A stretch of 44,663 bases of DNA from CAYWFP01 sp964457365 (GTDB taxonomy: Bacteria > Planctomycetota > SZUA-567): positions 1 through 44,663 of the forward strand of contig CAYWFP010000021.1 of NCBI GenBank assembly GCA_964457365.1, in the 5' to 3' direction. A program made the position numbers and the translations under genes. This document shows positions 8,851 to 15,673 of the stretch, piece by piece; within the stretch, counting starts at the first letter, position 1, and each line of letters begins with the position of its first letter. Under the pieces are notes generated by a model that saw nothing but the letters and a program-made list of their open reading frames with translations, was not told the origin of the DNA and did not search any database.

Positions 8851-8867
8851 GCAAGATGCCTTCTTGC
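8851..8867 (-). promoter_or_regulatory. Stem-loop over the ribosome site of the response regulator gene
   Basis: A perfect inverted repeat, GCAAGA-TGCCT-TCTTGC, lies directly before the start codon. On the minus strand its 5' arm and loop contain AGAAGG, the only Shine-Dalgarno-like sequence for this gene. Folding would hide the ribosome site, so translation control is possible. The six-pair stem is short, and this reading is inference. Confidence 0.35.
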
Positions 8868-8905
8868 AAAAGAGTTATAATTAATTCACTACCTTCCCGA
8901 TCACT

Positions 8906-8933
8906 ATTCTAGGTGCTTTTCGTTTTCTGTCAA
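8906..8933 (-). promoter_or_regulatory. Sigma-70 promoter for response regulator-tyrS-egsA
   Basis: On the minus strand, TTGACA (8933-8928) is followed after 16 bases by TAGAAT (8911-8906). This is a perfect -35 and a five-of-six -10. Transcription should begin near 8899, giving a leader of about 50 bases before the start codon. Confidence 0.75.
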
Positions 8934-9115
8934 GCGTGGTGGAAAACCAAGCGGTTGTCGTATATGGGATCAGGAAGGTAATCGTTATCTTCGTATTGTG
9001 GTAACTTCTTTTTGTTTATGCTGATCGGGTATGCGCCGCGTTTGCGGTTTCCGCGGACCGAAGCGGGCGGTCACCCAGAACCGGCACGAAATTACTGTTG
9101 CGGAGTAACGGTCGT

Positions 9116-9823
9116 ATGCATATGACATATGAGGCGGTTAGCGTGATAATCAGCCGGGACATCCGTGGGGAGAGTCCGTTTGTGCCAAATCCCATCGGCC
9201 TGAAAGTGGCCTTTCGCTTTCGTAAGACTGGTCGCGCGCGGTTCTATTCCCACCACGACCTGATGCGGCATTTTGAACGCGGCGTACGGCGCGCCGGGCT
9301 TCCGGTACGCCTGAGCCAGGGGTTCAATCCGCGCCCGCGGATCGTTTTTGCGCACGCGCTGGGTCTGGGCGTAGCGTCACGTTGCGAGGAGGTGGCGATC
9401 GAGTTTACCCGGCCGCTCCCGCTGGCCCCGCTTGGCGAAAAACTCGTCCCGGCGCTGGCGCAGTTGGTGGAGGTGGTCGACTGGCGCAAGCTGCCGCCGG
9501 TGCGCAAGGGGCCGACCGTTCGCGCCTCGTGTTATCGCGTTACCGGCTGGGACGACCATGAGAAGTTGGCCGGCGCGGTCGCGGCGTTGGAGGCGCAGGA
9601 GGAGGCACTGATCGAGCGCTCCCGCCCCAAGGGCACCAAGGCGGTGGATATCCGTCCGTTGATCGACTGGATGCGTGTCGAAGACGGCATGCTCGAAGTG
9701 AGATTGTGGCATACGTCCGGACGGTCCGGGCGTATCGACGAGATTTGCCGCTGGCTGTGCGTGCGCACCGACGACGACCTGGCGAGCCTCCACATGGAGA
9801 AGACCGCCATGGACGTGGCCTGA
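9116..9823 (+). CDS. DUF2344 / TIGR03936 radical-SAM-linked protein
   Basis: 235 residues. The N-terminus KVAFRFRKTGRARFYSHHDL followed by RLSQGFNPRPRIVF is diagnostic of the DUF2344 family. These proteins are usually fused to, or encoded next to, a large radical SAM protein and often lie beside RNase E/G and ribosomal protein L21. Here the RNase G and rplU neighbours are present, but no radical SAM gene is seen. The ATG at 9116 was preferred over an upstream TTG (9098) because GGAG at 9102-9105 sits ten bases before it; an ATG at 9122 is a further alternative. Molecular function is unknown; a link to RNA metabolism rests on context. Confidence 0.82.
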   Translation: MHMTYEAVSVIISRDIRGESPFVPNPIGLKVAFRFRKTGRARFYSHHDLMRHFERGVRRAGLPVRLSQGFNPRPRIVFAHALGLGVASRCEEVAIEFTRPLPLAPLGEKLVPALAQLVEVVDWRKLPPVRKGPTVRASCYRVTGWDDHEKLAGAVAALEAQEEALIERSRPKGTKAVDIRPLIDWMRVEDGMLEVRLWHTSGRSGRIDEICRWLCVRTDDDLASLHMEKTAMDVA

Positions 9824-9880
9824 AACGAGGGCGAGAAGCCTTTGGGTTCGGGGGCCGGGCGCAGGCCGCCGGCGGGGGTA

Positions 9881-9897
9881 AAGGAGAACCGATCGTG
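9881..9897 (+). promoter_or_regulatory. Ribosome site fixing a GTG start for RNase G
   Basis: AAGGAG (9881-9886) is followed after eight bases by GTG (9895-9897). The open frame extends further upstream but overlaps the DUF2344 gene and has no comparable ribosome site there. Confidence 0.55.
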
Positions 9898-11451
9898 GGA
9901 AGAAGGAGGGGAGGGCGCGGGCGCCGGAAATCGTCCAGCGTCAAGAGCGGCGGGCGGCGCATGCTGATGAACGTGGTCGATCCGGGCGAAATCCGGGTGG
10001 CTCTCGTCGGCGACAACGGGCTCGAGGAACTGTATATCGAACGGACCGGGGGCGAGTACGTCCACGGCAACATCTTCAAGGGCAAGGTACAGAACATCGA
10101 ACCGAGCTTGCAGGCGGCCTTCGTCGATATCGGTTCGGAGAAGAACGGTTTCCTGCACGTCTCCGACGTCGTCCCGCCCCACGGCGGCTTTCCCGACGTG
10201 CTCAAGAAACGACGGCGCAAGAAGGTGCCGGATTCCCGCCGGCCGCGCATCGAGGAGATGCTTCACAAGGGGCAGGAACTGCTGGTGCAGATCACGCGCG
10301 AGCAGATCGCCAGCAAGGGACCGAGCCTGACGACGTACGTCTCGCTGCCGGGGCGGTATCTGGTGCTGATGCCGGCGGTGAACAAGCGCGGTGTCAGCCG
10401 CAAGATCGTCGACGACAAGCAGCGCGAGGAGCTGAAGAAGGCACTCAACCAGATCGATCCGCCCAAGGACATGGGCTTCATCATCCGTACCGCCGGCATG
10501 GGGCGGGGGCGCGAGGAACTGCAGCGCGACCTGGATTATCTCACCCGCCTCTGGGAAGCCGTGCTCCAGCGTACCACCAAGGTCAAGCCCCCCGCGCCGA
10601 TCTACCGCGAGAGCGACCTGGTCATCCGTGCCATTCGCGATTACGTATACGACGACGTCATCGAGGTGCTGATCGACCGCGAGGCCGAGTGCGACCGCGC
10701 CCGGGAATTCCTGCACGCGGTCATGCCCAACTTCGAGAAATGCGCCAAGCTCTACACCGACAGCGACCCGCTCTTTCACCACTTCGGTATCGAGGAGGAA
10801 CTCGACCGTATCTTCGCCCGCTCGGTTCGACTCAAGAGCGGCGGCGAGATCGTCATCGAACAGACCGAGGCCATGGTCACCATCGACGTCAATACCGGCA
10901 GCTACCGCGGCGCTGACAGCCGCGAGGTAATCCTGGACATCAACCTCGAGGCCGCCGCCGAGGTGGCGCGGCAACTGCGCCTGCGCGACATGGGCGGCCT
11001 GATCGTCATCGACTACATCGACATGGACCACGTCGAGGACCGGCGCAAGGTCGAGGAGACGTTCCGCGAGGCCATGCGGCGCGACCGCGCGCGCCATACC
11101 ATCCTGCCGATCAGTTCGCTCGGCCTGATGGAGTTGACCCGCCAGCGCATGCGCAAGAGTCTCTTCGGCACCCTCTACTCGGTCTGCCCCTCCTGCGGCG
11201 GCACCGGGGTGCGCAAGAAGCCCGAAGCGCTGGGCATCGAGTTCATTCGCGAGGCGCGCGCGCGTCTGGAAAACGGACACGGCCGGTTGATCGCGCGGCT
11301 GCATCCGGAGATGGCGTTGAGCATCGGCAACGCGCAGCGCCAGACCATCGCCGCGTTGGAGCAGGAGAAGGAGAGCCGCATCGAACTCGTCGCCGATGCG
11401 AAGCTCGAGCTCGACGAGATGGTCTTTGCCTGGGCGGAAGAGGCGGAATAA
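9895..11451 (+). CDS. rng: Ribonuclease G (RNase E/G family)
   Basis: 518 residues, the size of RNase G and lacking the long C-terminal scaffold of RNase E. It is an endonuclease acting on rRNA precursors and mRNA. An S1 RNA-binding domain covers about residues 45-145 (GNIFKGKVQNIEPSLQAAFV). The catalytic metal-binding aspartates are Asp331 in VTIDVNTGSY and Asp373 in IVIDYIDMD. A zinc-link motif, CPSCGGTG, follows near residue 430. The first 20 residues are Arg/Gly-rich, possibly an extra RNA-binding tail. GTG at 9895 is preferred for its ribosome site; ATG at 9961 is an alternative. The gene follows the DUF2344 gene by about 70 bases. Confidence 0.94.
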   Translation: MGRRRGGRGRRKSSSVKSGGRRMLMNVVDPGEIRVALVGDNGLEELYIERTGGEYVHGNIFKGKVQNIEPSLQAAFVDIGSEKNGFLHVSDVVPPHGGFPDVLKKRRRKKVPDSRRPRIEEMLHKGQELLVQITREQIASKGPSLTTYVSLPGRYLVLMPAVNKRGVSRKIVDDKQREELKKALNQIDPPKDMGFIIRTAGMGRGREELQRDLDYLTRLWEAVLQRTTKVKPPAPIYRESDLVIRAIRDYVYDDVIEVLIDREAECDRAREFLHAVMPNFEKCAKLYTDSDPLFHHFGIEEELDRIFARSVRLKSGGEIVIEQTEAMVTIDVNTGSYRGADSREVILDINLEAAAEVARQLRLRDMGGLIVIDYIDMDHVEDRRKVEETFREAMRRDRARHTILPISSLGLMELTRQRMRKSLFGTLYSVCPSCGGTGVRKKPEALGIEFIREARARLENGHGRLIARLHPEMALSIGNAQRQTIAALEQEKESRIELVADAKLELDEMVFAWAEEAE

Positions 11452-11498
11452 TACGTTTTCCGCCGGCCAAAATACCAGGATTGCGCATAAGTGATTGA

Positions 11499-11516
11499 AT
11501 CACAATGCGTTGTGAT
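11499..11516. repeat. Perfect inverted repeat between rng and the ECF sigma gene
   Basis: ATCACAA-TGCG-TTGTGAT is an exact seven-base dyad with a four-base centre, in an AT-richer stretch about 100 bases before the sigma gene. There is no T run, so it is not a classical terminator. It could be an operator for a dimeric regulator or an RNA stem behind rng. Confidence 0.4.
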
Positions 11517-11580
11517 GAATTTGCTGGTGTGGAGGGGCGCCGGGCGGGCGATATTCGGGTCCCTTTTTTCATGAATTTGC

Positions 11581-11608
11581 GGAACTCCTTGCCGAGCAAG
11601 GCGTAATA
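11581..11608 (+). promoter_or_regulatory. Candidate ECF-type promoter with palindromic spacer
   Basis: GGAACT (11581-11586) resembles ECF -35 elements, and CGTAAT (11602-11607) resembles ECF -10 elements at normal distance. This would suit autoregulation by the sigma factor just downstream. The spacer holds a perfect palindrome, CCTTGC-CGA-GCAAGG (11587-11601). The predicted start of transcription is only a few bases before the ATG at 11618, so the mRNA would be nearly leaderless or start at a later ATG. Confidence 0.4.
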
Positions 11609-11617
11609 CGGGCAGCA

Positions 11618-12199
11618 ATGGACGCCGAGCGCACCGACAGCGAACTGATGCAAGCGGCCGGCCGCGGCGATCTCGGCGGGTTTACGGTTCTGGTCGAGCG
11701 GTACCATCGGCGCGTGCTTTCGTTTTTAACCCGCTTTCTCGGCGATGCGGAGAAGGCGGAGGACTTGGGACAGGAGACGTTTCTGCGGCTCTGGCGCAAA
11801 TGTCGCGAACAGGGCGACAGCGCCGGGCGCGAGGGGAATTGTTCCTCGCTGATCTTTACCATCGCCGCCAACCTCGGGCGCGACGAACTGCGCCGCCGCG
11901 GACGGCGGCGGGAGGTGGATATGGCCGCGATCGAGAACCGGCCGTCGACATGGGAAACCCCGGTGGAGCGGCTCACGCGCGAAGAGATGATCGGTCGCGT
12001 GTACGCCGCGCTCGATCTACTGCCCGAGGACACGCGGCAACTGCTGGTCATGCGCGATATCGAAAACATGGCCTACGCCGATATCGCCGATACGTTGGGG
12101 CTCAAACTCAACACCGTCAAGTCGCGGATCAATCGCGCGCGGCTGGCGTTCAAGGATGCGTTCTTCCGGGGCGACAGGATCGAGACGCGGGGAGTGTGA
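11618..12199 (+). CDS. ECF-type RNA polymerase sigma factor
   Basis: 193 residues. Region 2 covers about 20-90, with the characteristic ADxxQE-like segment as AEDLGQETFLRLW and a region 2.4-like helix (FTIAANLGRDELRRRGRR). Region 4 covers about 128-182, with the usual LPEDTRQLLVMRDIENMAY and the helix-turn-helix LGLKLNTVKSRINRAR. There is no region 1 or 3, as expected for ECF factors. It ends one base before the start of a membrane protein with an anti-sigma-like N-terminus, so the pair is probably a sigma/anti-sigma switch. ATG 11618 is the first in frame; Met11 (11648) is possible. Confidence 0.93.
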   Translation: MDAERTDSELMQAAGRGDLGGFTVLVERYHRRVLSFLTRFLGDAEKAEDLGQETFLRLWRKCREQGDSAGREGNCSSLIFTIAANLGRDELRRRGRRREVDMAAIENRPSTWETPVERLTREEMIGRVYAALDLLPEDTRQLLVMRDIENMAYADIADTLGLKLNTVKSRINRARLAFKDAFFRGDRIETRGV

Positions 12200-12200
12200 C

Positions 12201-13790
12201 ATGAACACCGAGGAATACCGGCAGTGGTATTCGGCTTATCTCGAAAACGACATGCAGGACCTGCCCGAGGAGGCGGTCCGCGCGCTCGAGAGCGATCCGA
12301 CCTGCCGCCGCGAACTCGAGCAGATGCGCCTGGCGCTGACGGCGTTACAGCAAGTGCCGCCACCGTTGCCGGCGCCGGACTTCGTGCAGCGCGTCACCGC
12401 TGCGGTGACCGAAGAGATTCTCCCGCCGACCCGGCGTCCCGCGCTGGCCGAACGCCTCGGCCGCCTCTTCGAGAATCACCTCTGGCTGCCGCTCCTGTCC
12501 GGTGCGACGATCTTCGTCTTCGGCTTCGCCCTGGCCTGGGTGTTTCTCGGTCACGGCCCCTCGGCGGAGGACCGGCTGGCTCAGGCGGGGTATATCCAGA
12601 TTGACGGTTCCTGGCTGCCGGTGGATGTCGTTCGCCATCGCGGGAACGGCGATGTCTGGATCGACGGCGAATGGCACGGTCGCGGCGAGATGACCCGGGC
12701 GTTGCTGGAGCGCGAATACATCCGCCACAGCGGACGCTGGATCACTCCCGAGGAGCGTGACCATATCGTTCGCGGGGAATTGCCCTATCAGGGCCGGTGG
12801 CTCACGCCGGACGAGCTCGTCACCGAGCAACTGCAAGCGCGCGGGCTCGTGCGCGAAGGCGAGGCGTGGATTTCCGCCGAGGAGCACCGGATGAAGCGCG
12901 AGGGCATGGTCTATGCCGGCGGCGAGTGGGTCGATCCCGAGGCACATGCGGCCGAAGTGATGCGGCGCAACGGATTCGTCCGGCACGAGGGGGGATGGCG
13001 TCACGAGACGGACATGGGCAAGGCCGCCGAGGGGCTGGTGCGGTTCGGCGACGAATGGTGTCGGCCGGAGGATCTGGTCACCGCGTGGCTGGAGGATGAG
13101 GGCTACGTGCGCCGGGGAACGTTCTGGATCGCGCCTTCGCCCAATGCCGCGATGGCCGGCCGGGTGATCGAAGGCATGCCGCTGGAAGCGGACGCCGAGC
13201 CGATGAAACTGGTCGACTCGGGCGGCCTCTCCTCGGTTATCGTCAACCGCAGGAAGTTCTCCCTGCATCTGTACGATCGTTTCAATATCGACGGTGACGA
13301 TATCGACGTCTGGCTCGACGGGAAACGGATCGCCGAGGGACTGAAGCTCGACGCCAGGCCGGGAGCCGAGCTGCCGCTGGAACTCGAATCCGGCGGACAT
13401 ATGCTGATGATCCACGTAAAAGGCGAAGGAACCATCGGGCCGAGCACCGCGACATTGCGCATCGACGCGGTCGCGCGCGGCAACGAGGAGCAAACATTTG
13501 TCCTGGCCCGCGACGAGGTGGCGTTCCTGATGATCTTCGTCAAGCCCGAGGCGCAGAACCGGCCTTCCTCCTGGGATAATCTGCCGCCGCTGAACTGGGA
13601 ACGTGCAGACGAAAACGAGCGCAACGAAGCGAAAACGCCGGATGAGCCGAACGCCTCGAAGAAGGAGCAGACGCCCGCGGAGAGGGAAAGCGGGCGCCGG
13701 ATCGACGAACTGCGCCGGCGACTGCAGTTCCATATCTACCCGCTCGAGGGTGAGGTGGAAGATGCCAGACCGCCGAAGGAAAAGCAGTAG
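12201..13790 (+). CDS. Membrane anti-sigma-like protein with nine Trp repeats
   Basis: 529 residues. Residues 1-50 resemble a degenerate zinc-finger anti-sigma domain (WYSAYLENDM, then DPTCRRELEQM); only one Cys of the usual HCC set is evident. One membrane segment lies at about 94-117. Beyond it, residues about 128-315 form a repeat array around Trp138, 158, 180, 200, 223, 243, 266, 286 and 309. The spacing alternates 20 and 22-23, with a consensus like G-x-V-x-x-x-G-x-W-x-x-P-E-E. A beta-rich domain (about 340-450) and a charged Pro/Glu/Lys tail follow. By topology the repeats should be extracytoplasmic and could sense the signal that frees the sigma factor. I do not know a named family for the repeat. 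Confidence 0.75.
   Translation: MNTEEYRQWYSAYLENDMQDLPEEAVRALESDPTCRRELEQMRLALTALQQVPPPLPAPDFVQRVTAAVTEEILPPTRRPALAERLGRLFENHLWLPLLSGATIFVFGFALAWVFLGHGPSAEDRLAQAGYIQIDGSWLPVDVVRHRGNGDVWIDGEWHGRGEMTRALLEREYIRHSGRWITPEERDHIVRGELPYQGRWLTPDELVTEQLQARGLVREGEAWISAEEHRMKREGMVYAGGEWVDPEAHAAEVMRRNGFVRHEGGWRHETDMGKAAEGLVRFGDEWCRPEDLVTAWLEDEGYVRRGTFWIAPSPNAAMAGRVIEGMPLEADAEPMKLVDSGGLSSVIVNRRKFSLHLYDRFNIDGDDIDVWLDGKRIAEGLKLDARPGAELPLELESGGHMLMIHVKGEGTIGPSTATLRIDAVARGNEEQTFVLARDEVAFLMIFVKPEAQNRPSSWDNLPPLNWERADENERNEAKTPDEPNASKKEQTPAERESGRRIDELRRRLQFHIYPLEGEVEDARPPKEKQ
12582..13145 (+). repeat. Coding region of alternating 20/23-residue Trp repeats
   Basis: Nine repeat units within the anti-sigma-like protein, best seen as 43-residue double units. 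Units contain G-R-W-I-T-P-E-E, G-R-W-L-T-P-D-E, E-A-W-I-S-A-E-E, G-E-W-V-D-P-E and D-E-W-C-R-P-E-D. The DNA is diverged, so this is protein-level rather than recent DNA duplication. Confidence 0.8.
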
Positions 13791-13885
13791 CTGCCGCCCG
13801 TTTATGCGCTAACGCCTTGGTGTGAAGAGAGTTGGCGCCCTCGCGCACGAGCGCTCGAATGCCTGTTTCCAGCCCAAGGTTTTTG

Positions 13886-13914
13886 TTGCATTTGCCCGAC
13901 TCCGCTTCTATAAT
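13886..13914 (+). promoter_or_regulatory. Sigma-70 promoter for rplU-rpmA
   Basis: TTGCAT (13886-13891), a 17-base spacer, and a perfect TATAAT (13909-13914). It is about 40 bases before the rplU ATG. It separates the ribosomal protein genes from the sigma/anti-sigma pair. Confidence 0.8.
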
Positions 13915-13953
13915 GATTCGCTTTCCGTGGGATTTGTGCAAGGGTAACGAACC

Positions 13954-14268
13954 ATGCAAGCGATTATTCAGACCGGCGGTCAGCAGTTTGCCGTCAAGGA
14001 AGGCGACGTCATCCTGGTGGACCTGCTGAAGGACGCCAGCGTCGGCGGCGACGTGACCTTCGAGGACGTGCGCTTCATCGGCGGTGGCGAGAACCCGAAG
14101 ATCGGCACCCCGCGCCTGGAGGGCGCCAAGGTTACCGGTACGGTGCTCGCCGAGGCCAAGGGGAAGAAGGTGCGCGCGGTCTTCATGCGCCGGCGCAAGG
14201 ACAGCAAGACGGTGAAAGGACACCGGCAGCGCTATCACCGCGTGCGCATCACCGGGATCACCGGCTAG
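13954..14268 (+). CDS. rplU: 50S ribosomal protein L21
   Basis: 104 residues, the usual length. The N-terminus MQAIIQTGGQQFAVKEGD and the later KTVKGHRQRYHRVRITGI are hallmarks of bL21, which binds 23S rRNA in the large subunit. It is followed 15 bases later by rpmA, the standard bacterial order. The gene for the Prp protease often found between the two in Firmicutes is absent. A sigma-70 promoter with perfect -10 drives it. Confidence 0.98.
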   Translation: MQAIIQTGGQQFAVKEGDVILVDLLKDASVGGDVTFEDVRFIGGGENPKIGTPRLEGAKVTGTVLAEAKGKKVRAVFMRRRKDSKTVKGHRQRYHRVRITGITG

Positions 14269-14283
14269 CGACAGGAGCAGTTC

Positions 14284-14553
14284 ATGGCACACAAAGTCGG
14301 CAAGGGCTCGTCCAAGAACGGCCGCGACAGTCAACCGAAGTTTCGCGGCATCAAGAAGTACGGCGGCGAGAAGGTCATCGCGGGCAACATCATCGTCCGC
14401 CAGGTCGGCAACCGCTTCCACCCCGGCGCCAACGTGGGTCAGGGGCGCGACTATACCCTCTTCGCGCTGACCGACGGCGTGGTGCAGTTCAGGAAGGGCA
14501 AGAAGAACAGCGTGCACGTTCTGCAGCCCGTCGAGGCCGAATCCCAGGCCTGA
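14284..14553 (+). CDS. rpmA: 50S ribosomal protein L27
   Basis: 89 residues, normal for bL27, whose N-terminus reaches toward the peptidyl-transferase centre. The sequence shows SSKNGRDSQPKFRGIKKYGG, GNIIVRQVGNRFHPGANVG and VQFRKGKKNSVHVL. The start MAHKVGKGSSKNG carries no N-terminal extension of the kind cleaved by Prp, consistent with the missing protease gene. A ribosome site (AGGAG) precedes it, and a strong terminator follows within 25 bases of the stop. Confidence 0.98.
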   Translation: MAHKVGKGSSKNGRDSQPKFRGIKKYGGEKVIAGNIIVRQVGNRFHPGANVGQGRDYTLFALTDGVVQFRKGKKNSVHVLQPVEAESQA

Positions 14554-14576
14554 ATCATCGCCCAACCGCAAACGAT

Positions 14577-14606
14577 AACGGGACGGCCGCTGCCGTCCCG
14601 TTTTGT
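14577..14606 (+). terminator. Rho-independent terminator of rplU-rpmA
   Basis: An 11-base perfect stem, AACGGGACGGC with GCCGTCCCGTT, and a CGCT loop, ending in a T-rich tail (TTTTGT). It lies between convergent genes. On the opposite strand the tail is less T-rich, so it serves mainly rpmA. Confidence 0.88.
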
Positions 14607-14623
14607 ATTCGACGCGACTCCTC

Positions 14624-15673
14624 TCACGGCAGATACGGCTTTTGCAGCCAGGTGCGGAAGACCGTGCGGTGGTCCGCGTCCCAGAAAGCGAGGGCTTTGA
14701 CGATATCGAAGCGGCCGACCTCCGGCTCTTGTTGTCCCGCGAGCGAGACAAGAAAAGCCGTCGCGTGCATCGCTGCGGGCGGGATATCGGATCCGGCGGC
14801 CCAGGCGTCGAGGATATCCGGTTGGAACGGAGACAGCCCGTCGGGATTGGCCTTTGCCAGCGACGGGAACGAAAGCCCGAGCACGGTCAGGTAATCGCCG
14901 ACGGTCAGGCCGCCCTCGCCCTGGATCTGGCCCGTCGATGCCCTCGGCGCAGACGTTTCCGCCGGCGGCGGGGCGTGCGATTCGACCGGCGGTGCCGGAG
15001 CCGGCGGCGCAGGCTGAGTCTCGGCTTCTGGCGCGGACGGTTGCGCCTGGGTTGCGTCCATGCGCGGGCGGCTATCGCTCTTCGTCTCCGCTTCGGCTCC
15101 GGTGGTCTCGAGCTCGCCGGTGAACTCGAGGCTCGCGTCGGCGATGCCGCCGGCACTTTTTTCGGGCACCGGGCTCTCGCCGGAATCGTCGACCGCGTCG
15201 AGGACGGCGTTGATCAGCTTCGAGCCGATCTGCTGGGTCTCGGCCCAGCCGGCGAACTCGCGCTTGTCGCCGTGGAATTCGCGCTCGAGGAGGAAGGTCA
15301 GGATCGAGACCGGATTCTCCACCGCCTCCAGGAATGCCGGCCAGAGCCCGGTGAAGTGCCGGTCGATCTCGGCCTGGATATCCGCCAGCGCACCGGCCGC
15401 GACGTTCCGGCGCTCCTCCTTGGCTTCCTCCGGTTCGGCGCCGGCGCCACTGCCGAGGATGACGTCGAAGTCCTTGACGCGGAAGTTGTTCTCGCGGGCC
15501 CATCCGTTCAGCGCCTCGCGGTCTTTCTTGAACTTGTAAGCGAACATCATCTTTATCAGCTCGAGCTTGTTCGGCGCGTTCCGAAGATACAGCGCCCAGT
15601 CGCCGCCGCAGTACTCCTCGACTTCCTGCTCGATCTGATTGAATCGTTTACGCTTGGCCACGTCCTCGGTCAT
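14624..15673 (-). CDS. Unknown protein closing the type VI-like spike operon
   Basis: 349 residues; not recognised with certainty. Residues 1-190 are mostly helical and charged (YLRNAPNKLELIKMMFAYKF; FLLEREFHGDKREFAGWAE). Residues about 190-270 are a Pro/Ala/Glu-rich flexible linker. The last 80 residues are a compact domain ending in FDIVKALAFWDADHRTVFRTW, a pattern that vaguely recalls the DUF6931 family, which I cannot confirm. ATG at 15673 was chosen for its GGGAG site; it begins inside the end of the glycosyltransferase gene, overlapping by 26 bases, so expression is probably coupled. No signal peptide or catalytic motif is visible. Effector, immunity protein or chaperone are all possible. 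Confidence 0.6.
   Translation of the reverse strand: MTEDVAKRKRFNQIEQEVEEYCGGDWALYLRNAPNKLELIKMMFAYKFKKDREALNGWARENNFRVKDFDVILGSGAGAEPEEAKEERRNVAAGALADIQAEIDRHFTGLWPAFLEAVENPVSILTFLLEREFHGDKREFAGWAETQQIGSKLINAVLDAVDDSGESPVPEKSAGGIADASLEFTGELETTGAEAETKSDSRPRMDATQAQPSAPEAETQPAPPAPAPPVESHAPPPAETSAPRASTGQIQGEGGLTVGDYLTVLGLSFPSLAKANPDGLSPFQPDILDAWAAGSDIPPAAMHATAFLVSLAGQQEPEVGRFDIVKALAFWDADHRTVFRTWLQKPYLP

Noticed and set aside
9010..9030. Promoter for the DUF2344-rng genes (TATGCT box)
   Set aside because: The region is AT-rich and plausible, but no -35 at proper spacing scores well, so no feature was entered.
11540..11575. Possible terminator behind rng (GC stretch followed by CCCTTTTTTC)
   Set aside because: There is a T run, but I could not form a stem of more than three or four pairs directly before it.
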